Assembly: GCF_030272615.1 (NCBI RefSeq)
Contig: NC_081409.1
Span: forward strand, 476,119,573 to 476,183,572
DNA: 64,000 nucleotides
Source: Cryptomeria japonica
Taxonomy: Eukaryota; Streptophyta; Pinopsida; Cupressales; Cupressaceae
Reading direction: 5' to 3'
Position numbers and translations under genes: made by a program. The notes beneath the pieces are model-generated. The model did not search any database, was not told where the DNA came from, and worked only from the letters and a program-made list of their open reading frames with translations. Shown one piece after another: positions 56,914-64,000 of this stretch (position 1 is its first letter; each line of letters opens with the position of its first letter).

Positions 56914-56931
56914 GGTAACTAGATCTTCATT

Positions 56932-58290
56932 CTATACTGGTGGATTTAGTGTAGGTTCATTTGTCACAATTTTTGTTGCCGGTTCAGAGTCTATATACCT
57001 TGAAATTCCTCTGAATTGTTCAGCAATTTTTACATTTGTACTCTCAACAATTTTCTGCAATCTCTTGTTAAAACATCTATATGCATTGCTTTTAGATGAA
57101 TAACCAAGAAATATTCCTTCGTCACTTCCAGGATCAAATTTGCCAATATACTCATCTCTTCTAATATAACATTTACTTCCAAAAATTCTGAAATACTTAA
57201 GAGTAGGAGTATAATCAAACCATAGTTCATGAGGGGTCTTACTGGTTTCACCTTTGATGTGAACTTTATTGAATATATAGACTGATGTGCTGAATGCTTC
57301 TCTCCAATACACATGTGGTAAATTTGCTTCAGATAACATACTTCTTGCTGCATCCAAGATAGTTATGTTTTTCCTTTCAACAACTCCATTCTGCTGTGGT
57401 GTCCGAGGTGTTGATAGTTGTCTTCTGATTCCATTCACTTCATAGAATGTATTAAAGTCTTTAGATGTGAATTCTCCTCCTTGATCTGATCTTAAACATT
57501 TGATTTTCTTACCAGTTTCATTTTCATCCATTGCTTTGGACAATTTGAACTTTCCAAGTGCTTATGATTTTTCTCTGAGAAAAGTAACCCAACACATTCT
57601 AGAATAATCATCAATAATTAGCATGAAATATCTATCACCTTGTAAGCTTTTAGTTCTAGCTGGACCACATAAATCAGTGTGAATCAAATTAAGAGCATTA
57701 TTGGATTTTTCTGGAATACTTTTGAAACTAGCTCTAACTTGTTTTCCAAATAAACATTCCTTACAAATTGTATTATGAGGTTTGATAATTTTAGGTAGAT
57801 CTCTAACTGCCTTAAAAGTACTGATCTTTACCATGCAATCAAAGTTTACATGACAGAGTCTCTTATGCCATAACCAACTTTCATCTATATGTGTAATCAA
57901 GCATGCCTTTTCACTGTTATTCAAATGAAAGATATTACCTCTAGTCTGATTACCGGTTGCAATTTCTAAACCAGTTCTATTCATGATTTTGAATTTTCCA
58001 TTCTTAAATTGTAACTGAAATCCTTTCTCAACCAATTGACCAACACTCAGAAGATTATGCTTTGATCCTTCAACATAGTAGACATTGTTAGTGTTATGCT
58101 TACCATCAAGAGATATTGTACCCTTACCTTTGATTGAACAGGCTTTGTCATCTCCAAATCTTACTAAACCTCCATTGTATTCTTGAAAGTTCAAGAATTT
58201 ACCTTTATCTCCTATCATATGATGTGAGCATCTTGAGTCAATGATGCATTCATCCTTTACTTCAACTTTAGCTGCTAGGGATTGTTCTAC
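56932..58290 (-). pseudogene. Copia-4 integrase with GAG-pre-integrase domain
   Basis: H-H-C-C region: L-W-H-K-R-L-C-H-V-N and C-K-E-C. Catalytic core: H-T-D-L-C-G-P, R-S-D-Q-G-G-E-F and Q-Q-N-G-V-V-E-R, so D,D,E are intact. The frame breaks near 57560 between W-V-T-F-L-R-E-K-S and the following part. The C-terminal part has I-F-G-S-K-C-Y and G-I-F-L-G-Y-S. Confidence 0.92.
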
Positions 58291-58593
58291 CGGTTGAGCA
58301 GTAGGTGCCGGTTGATCTTCTGTTGTAGCAACAAAAATCCATCCATTGTCTATTGGATCGTCATCAGAATCATCAGTCACACCTTCATCAGCAATGTAAC
58401 AAGATTTGTCTTTGTTCTTCTTAAATTTGTATCTTTGATATTCAGGATTAGGCTTGTATGTTCTTCTAGCTTCTTCTCTTAGTCTAGCATGTCTATCAGG
58501 GCATCTCGAAGCCATATGACCAATATTATTGCAGTTAAAACATTTAAATTGTGCTTTACCTTCATACTTACTTCCAACTAGACCTTTAGGCAT
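58200..58593 (-). pseudogene. Copia-4 zinc knuckle and aspartic protease
   Basis: A good CCHC knuckle C-F-N-C-N-N-I-G-H-M-A-S-R-C (about 58545-58500) is followed by the protease motif C-I-I-D-S-R-C-S-H-H-M. The normal motif is D-S-G; arginine in place of glycine at the active-site loop should destroy activity. Confidence 0.85.
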
Positions 58594-59361
58594 TTCCCTT
58601 GCAAATAGTGCTTCAAGTTCTTCAAGTTCTTCATTCTCCTTCCTAGTTTTTCAAGTTCTCTTGCATAAAAGGCTTTCCAATCTGATTTGTCAAATGATGG
58701 AGCAGATGATGTTGATGCTTTAAAGGCCAAATCTGTCTTTATAGTAGCAACAAGACCAAATTCCTCAATTTCAAAAGCTGAAAGTTTTCCAATTAATGTA
58801 TCCCTAGTTACTGATGTATTAGGAATTGTTCTCAACTCATTTATAGCAGTAACCTTCATTTTATATGCCGGTGGCAATCCTCTTAAAATTTTTGAAACAA
58901 TTTCATCCTCACTCAAGGTTCCTCCACAACATTTAATACCCAAAACAATTTCATTTACTCTTTCCATAAAGCAGAATCCTTTCATCTTCTTCCATTTTCA
59001 AATGTTCATACCTGACTCGGAAGCTTTCAAGTTTTGCAATCTTGACTATGGAATCTTCTTCATTCAGTGTTTCCAAATGATCCCAAATAGCTTTAGCAGT
59101 AGACCTATCTGATAATCCCATGATTTGTTGATCTGATAATGCACTCAAAAGTGCTTCTCTTGCTTTGCAATCATTCTCCTTATCTTTAGCTAAGGTAGTT
59201 GGACTGGGCTGACCAGCTACAACAGTAGTATAACCTTTCTTTGTAACTTCCCAGATGTCTTTACCAATGCAATTCAGATGTGTCTTCATTCTGATCTTCC
59301 ATATCCCATAGTTGGTTCCATCAAGTTTAGGATTGTCCTTCCTGAAATAATTAGTAGACAT
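58578..59361 (-). pseudogene. Copia-4 gag
   Basis: Start ATG at 59361. The N-terminal L-D-G-T-N-Y-G-I-W-K-I-R-M-K-T-H-L is the standard Copia gag opening, then I-M-G-L-S-D-R-S-T-A-K-A-I-W-D-H-L. A shift near 58970 separates the second half (G-G-T-L-S-E-D-E-I-V-S-K-I-L-R-G-L-P), typical UBN2. Confidence 0.9.
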
Positions 59362-59403
59362 TAGATCTCCTCAAGTTGTTAAATTTCTGCAAAAAGAGGA
59401 CTA

Positions 59404-59416
59404 GGCTCTAATACCA
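59404..59416 (-). other. Copia-4 primer-binding site
   Basis: TGGTATTAGAGCC on the minus strand, 2 bp after the 5' LTR end, identical to that of C3. Confidence 0.9.
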
Positions 59417-59418
59417 AT

Positions 59419-60477
59419 TGTTAGGTCCCAAAGACAACTGAGAGGGGGGGTGAATTAGTTGTCAAATAAATTCAAACCAAAAACAACGTACCCAACTTAA
59501 TGCTCAATACCGGTAAACTAGTTAAGTATGTCGGTAGATAGTGTTAATAGTTAAATGCTATACCGGTAAAGAATAATGCATGAAACATAAACACAAAGTC
59601 ATCCATAACACAGAACATGATTATTTGTATGTGGAAACTCTGTAAGGGGAAAAACCACAGTGGGAAACCTTACCCACAATTAGATGATACTACTGTAGAT
59701 AGTAAGTGTACATAAATGGGGTCTGCACATGCAGAAAGGCCAATAGCCTAGAGCTCATTGCTCAATCACAAAAAGGGAGTCACACTGACTGCAGTTGGAT
59801 GGTTAAATCCAATAAGAATGTACTGCACAAAATAACATCTTCATATGTTGGTTTCAGTACTGGTGTAATGTTGATATGATTCCACAAAAACCTAGCTTCA
59901 CCTTCAAATGATGTCTTTGTGTATAGCTCTTCTTAATCTCACATATACCTTCTCACAATTCTTTTTCGCATTCCACATATGATGTTACAAATAAGATCTT
60001 ACATTTACACCATAACCTAAGACCAATTTTAGTAGGTCAGCTCTACAAGATATTACAATAAAAAATTTTACAAACAATATAATATCCGATGCAATAACTG
60101 ATTAAACATATCAGCTTAAAGCATTTAAAACAATAATTAATCATCTCCATAGCATGCCATGTTGATCTGGAAAAGATAAACCTATCGGTGTAACCCTAGG
60201 TAACCCTGGACCTATTTGCCGATAAAAGAAAATATGCAAATATGAATATACCAATGACTAATTCTTCAAAATAAATTATCCACACGATGTCTTTGACATT
60301 ACCAAGTGTCTTCCATATCATTCCAAGTGTCGGTGATTATTATATCCTACCGGTGAACCATATACCAGTAACTGTGCAGTAGTTACTTGCTTGTCGGTGA
60401 ATGCTGTTGGATCTCCAAAGTGCTAGTGTTTTAGTAGGTGTTGACATCAATGACAAAACCATACCAAAATACCAACA
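59419..60477 (-). repeat. Copia-4 5' LTR
   Basis: 1059 bp, TG...CA, paired with 53797-54855. The shared Copia core lies near 59625-59680. It is followed directly on the right by the second copy of the 115-bp duplication. Confidence 0.92.
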
Positions 60478-60592
60478 CACAAGAGGGTTGAGCCTCTGGA
60501 GCAGGGTGCTTTGTTGTTTTGGAAACCTGACAGGATGAATTTCTACTTGTGGTGTGGCCTCTAGGCCGACAGTAATCCCCAAAGTGACCTAT
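60478..60592. repeat. 115-bp direct duplication flanking Copia-4, right copy
   Basis: Begins cacaagaggg immediately after the Copia-4 LTR and ends gtgacctat, where the element E frame continues. On the minus strand both copies encode a segment with G-H-F, R-G-H-T-T-S-R-N and P-E-A-Q-P-S-C. Confidence 0.92.
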
Positions 60593-61760
60593 TTTGCCAA
60601 GTATTCAACTTCTTTCATTCTTTCATCCAACTTTTTCTTTAGTTCTTTTGTGGTTAAAGGGGCTTGAACTTCTTCATCTGGGTCTATATATGTGTTCTTC
60701 CTCAACTGTGACTGTGTCCTCCTTGTATATTCTTTGTGTACCTTAGATTGAGGATTGCCAGTTGGGATATTCTTTTGTTTCCCTTTAGAGGTAGTTGGTT
60801 TAATTTTGAAACCCAACCACTTCTTCATTCTATCTATTACTAGCTAGGAGATGGTATCGATATCTAAAACTTCTTGTTGTGACCATTTGATTTAGGGAAG
60901 CAACCTCTTATCTACTCTTGTTTCTTTGTACATGGGAACCAACAAAATGCCATCATCATATAGCTACTTGGGTAGGTTGGTCTCAATCCCAAAATCCCTT
61001 ATTTGAGGAACAGTGAGGCAATGATAAAATCTCTCCCTTACCTCAAAGCTATCCTAAAGATTAGCCAAAAAATCCTCCAGGGCATGCTGATGTTCATCAT
61101 ATACTTTAGGCATCAATTCTTTTAATTTGTTGGATGGATCATAAAATTGGTGAGCATAATTAAAAGGTTTCAACTATAACTCTTTCAATTCTTGTTCAAC
61201 AGTCTTTGCCATATGAATCTTAGGACATGAAAAGAATAATAAATTCAAAGGTGAATCTTCACCTATGACCCCCATCTTATGCCATGCAGACAATTTTTTT
61301 TACAAATGCACCATTTGTTTTGCATATTCCAACAAAACCATCCTATCTGTACTGTATCTAGGCAACAAAAATGGTTCTCCAGTGAACCCACTCACCCTCA
61401 GATAGGTAGATTGAGAGTTCTGTATGAACCAACACCCTCATTTCTTTAATAGCGCCATAGACTCTTTTCTTAGTCTGAATCCAATATCCCCTATTAATAT
61501 TATAATAATGGGAAACAAAAATCCATTATTTATTCTCTTATAATGTAGTCGGGCCTCTTTTAGTGGCAATTGGTTATAGTACTTGTTCAACCCAACAATA
61601 AGATTAATAACTATAGTTAAAGTCTCAACCCAAAGTTTGGACATTCACTCTATGAAGTTACTATCTCCATAGCTGGTGTTCATTTGATTGTCAACCCAGG
61701 AACGTGATACTTGAAATGGGCCTACACTATATATGCACTAAGCTCCTGTGATAGCTACCT
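60593..61760 (-). pseudogene. Element E large ORF, N-terminal part
   Basis: About 380 codons in one minus-strand frame with some eight stops. Recognisable protein-like stretches include S-R-S-W-V-D-N-Q-M, K-L-W-V-E-T-L-T-I-V-I-N, F-L-L-P-R-Y-S and P-Q-I-R-D-F-G-I-E-T-N, then a basic K/Q/T-rich segment (60828-60593). It appears to be a globular domain followed by a basic linker, like the start of the C3 second ORF. No known domain is recognised. Confidence 0.5.
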
Positions 61761-62845
61761 TGTATTACTGTAGCAACTAACATCTATGCGGGAAAAACAA
61801 GAATTAAAACAAATGAATGGCTATAAGAAAAACTCTACATTAACATAAATTTCACTCAATCTATACTAAGTCCAAAGCTGCCAAACAGGAATTACTTTGT
61901 TTGCTTTGGCTACATAAACAACCAATGGATCTGTTTCCAATGGCTGCAGGAATAGTCAATGCAAGGATGTCTACTACAACAGAAGAAGAAAACTAATTTT
62001 AACAAAGGCACAAGAACACTCACCAAGTGGGCCCCCTTGGATGAGTACTTCCAGGCTTCCAAAATAACTCTAAATTCTCATAATAACATATCTTTATTCA
62101 TTGTTTCTCAAAAGTCGATACATTATTCAGAATCAAAAGAAACTCAAAACATTGCAACTTTATTTCTAAATCTTCTTCTCTTTTTCTTCTCTTTTCTTTC
62201 TAACTTCCAAAAAGAGATAAAGACACTTATTTAAAGGAAAACAATAACTTCCTACAATTAATATCACACTGATAAGAAGAGGCAGATAACATTCATGAAG
62301 GAGAACAGTCGGAGTTAAGCCACTAAAAATGTGGATCTAAACCAAACCATAGCCAAAACATAGCATGGTGGTATTACAAGATTGATGCCCACTAGAGTCA
62401 GACATAAATGAGTCTTGCATACCTACTTCTCCTATTTTGTTCCTTACGCTCATTATCCTCTTTGCTGATTTGAACTCTTAGTCACCTCCTTGAATATCTT
62501 AAATTGCAATTGGCATGATAGGAGAACCTTCTTCGCAGTATCTCATTTATTCCTGCAATTCAAAAGAAAGAACATACAAGCATACACATATCTATTTTAA
62601 TTAATCATAACATCTATTAATTTCACACATGATATTGCCTATGATAATCCATATGGTAACATGAATGAATCACATGGCTGCAGAAATAATTGGCAAAGAC
62701 AAAACATAATTTAATGGGCTCAGTTGACATCTGAAATGCATATAGTCAATCTTTAATACATCATTACCATCCAATCATATAAATCAAAACATGACAAAAA
62801 CTTATGAGTTCTAAGAATAAAAGGAGCTAATATCTCAACTCATCA
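61745..62845 (-). repeat. Candidate LTR of another Gypsy-type element
   Basis: On the minus strand AAGTTGGGGGGCA (62846-62858) is a polypurine tract, followed by TGATGAG, like the Gypsy-3 tract (ttgggggggaTGATAT). DNA to the left down to about 61.75 kb, where element E coding resumes, would be the 3' LTR. The left limit and target duplication are not determined. No coding sequence is present. Confidence 0.35.
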
Positions 62846-62856
62846 TGCCCCCCAAC

Positions 62857-63449
62857 TTAGTGTCTTGTTGATCCTCTAGCAAGAGGAAAGTTTCTAATTC
62901 GGGCACTAACTCTTAAGTCACCAATAGTTCCTTGACCTGTCCCTCCTGAAGCCAAATTCCTATAAAATCCCTTCATCTTTTCTAGTCTAGCCCATCTAGC
63001 TTCTTCTGTAGCTGCATCATAGGTTTTGTCTAAAATCATGCATCCCAACAATGGCCACATGAGGATAGGGGGCTGAAATATCAAAGGTAGCCAATCATTG
63101 TTTTTCATCCTTCCCAAATGGATGTATTTAGGGACTCTCTGTATAGCTGCGTGAAAATTTGGTAGTGGATGAGGTTCACCCTATTTCAAGTCCTCTGAAA
63201 GATTATTCCAACATTGAATCAGTCAGTCAATTGTAGTTGCACTTTCATTCTCAATCAAGTGTTCATATGCTTGGAATATTTCTTCCCTCATTGGTAATAC
63301 CTGACTCCTTACATCTAGCCTTGCTAATAGCTTCTGCCAATCATAATAAAGAACCCTTGGGTCTTTGGCTTCAGTCCTAAGTGGCAATGGACAATAAAAT
63401 TCAAGATTCTATTGGCAAATGCACACTCCATTGAGAAATTGTAGGTGAT
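62857..63449 (-). pseudogene. Unknown coding remnant upstream of the polypurine tract
   Basis: A minus-strand frame of about 195 codons with three or four stops, of which 63117-62857 is open. It has W-L-P-L-I-F-Q-P-P, Y-D-A-A-T-E-E-A-R-W-A-R-L-E and a basic end R-I-R-N-F-P-L-A-R-G. The stop lies almost directly against the polypurine tract, so it is the last coding part of the element that owns that LTR. It is cut at the right by the terminal LTR. The function is unknown. Confidence 0.4.
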
Positions 63450-64000
63450 TGAAGGTATTGTCATTGATGGTAACCTTGCAATCCTATGGCACCGGCACCG
63501 GCAGACTCTACACCAACAGATAGTTTACCGGCAACGGAAAAGATGATTACTGACACTCCAGCCGATAGGATTTTGTTTATTACATTTTGTATTTAATTGT
63601 AATATCTTTTTGTAAGCCAACAAGGTGAATTGTAATAGGACTCATATATAAGTATGAGATCTTGTAGATCATTTAGGATATGCAAACATGGTTAGATTAT
63701 TGCAAAAGTAATATGTGAATATAAAGGCAGATTTTGGAGTAAGGTTTATGGTTATTTTGTGAGCTTAAACCGGTACTGAACCTAACATAGAAGATGTTGA
63801 ACCGAAGTAGTACATGATATTGGATTTGTATAATCCATTTTTGTAAGTCAGTGAGACTTCCCTTTTTGTAATTAAGTAGTGAGCTTTAGGCAGTTGGCCT
63901 TCCTGCATGTGCAGACCCTATTGTAAGTAATATTCATTTATTGGCTAGTGAGTGAATATTATGGGTCATAAATCCCACCGAGGTTTTTCCCACATCGGGT
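63450..64000 (+). repeat. Copia-type LTR, truncated by window end
   Basis: From about 63450 the sequence has ccggca-rich DNA, then tgtgcagaccctattgtaag and atcccaccgaggtttttcccac, matching in order the C3 and Copia-4 LTR layouts. It is a plus-strand LTR that continues beyond the window. Its start base is not certain. Whether it belongs to a full element cannot be seen. Confidence 0.65.

Larger units (their letters stand above)
53797..60477 (-). mobile_element. Copia-4: full-length Ty1/Copia retrotransposon, inactive
   Basis: 6681 bp on the minus strand with two 1059-bp LTRs, TG...CA ends, a Met-tRNA-type primer site, a polypurine tract and the order gag, protease, integrase, RT, RNase H. It has a few frameshifts and stops but is the best preserved coding element in the window. 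It lacks a 5-bp target duplication and is instead flanked by the 115-bp direct repeat. Confidence 0.93.

Overview
This window looks like intergenic DNA from a large seed-plant genome. Nearly all recognisable coding sequence belongs to LTR retrotransposons (Ty1/Copia and Ty3/Gypsy), which are nested in one another, sit on both strands and are mostly decayed. I recognise no host protein-coding gene, tRNA, rRNA or bacterial feature. The species cannot be fixed from the sequence; a conifer-like genome with many old, nested elements is only a guess.

Layout. 1-2850: unannotated DNA with a degenerate motif array at the left end. 2850-9241 (+): Gypsy-1, a Tat-like Ty3/Gypsy element with gag-like, protease, archaeal-type RNase H, reverse transcriptase, degenerate RNase H and integrase regions. 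9242-11608: its 3' flank, probably LTR, with an unknown ORF and a TATA box between two perfect palindromes. 11609-25529 (+): element C3, a Copia-type LTR element with no pol. It carries a coiled-coil/zinc-knuckle gag and a second ORF of about 1,040 codons of unknown function. Its 5' LTR was split by Copia-1 (11915-19095, +), a complete but inactive Copia element. 26079-37190 (-): Gypsy-2, a second element with the Gypsy-1 domain order, split by S1 (29969-34223), a 4.25-kb TG...CA element with a 5-bp target duplication.

From about 38.3 to 61.8 kb (-) runs one older coding sequence, element E. It has been broken by three insertions: S2 (38523-43344, an inverted relative of S1), a Gypsy-3 foldback complex (about 43.87-52.5 kb, two 2.7-kb inverted arms around a gag-containing centre) and Copia-4 (53797-60477, -), which is flanked by an exceptional 115-bp direct duplication. 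61.7-63.45 kb holds another element end with a polypurine tract. From about 63.45 kb to the window end lies a truncated Copia-type LTR.

How the parts relate. Copia-1 and Copia-4 encode a full set of retrotransposition proteins in broken form. C3 has LTRs, a primer-binding site, a polypurine tract and an RNA-binding gag but no enzymes, so it must have been moved by a partner, probably a related Copia element whose LTR core and Met-tRNA-type primer site it shares. The Gypsy-3 inverted repeat could, if transcribed, fold into long double-stranded RNA. The strongest candidates for something new are the C3/E type of large pol-free ORF, the RNase H-before-RT order shared by two Gypsy families, the 115-bp duplication and the Gypsy-3 foldback. 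All boundaries and similarities were read by eye.
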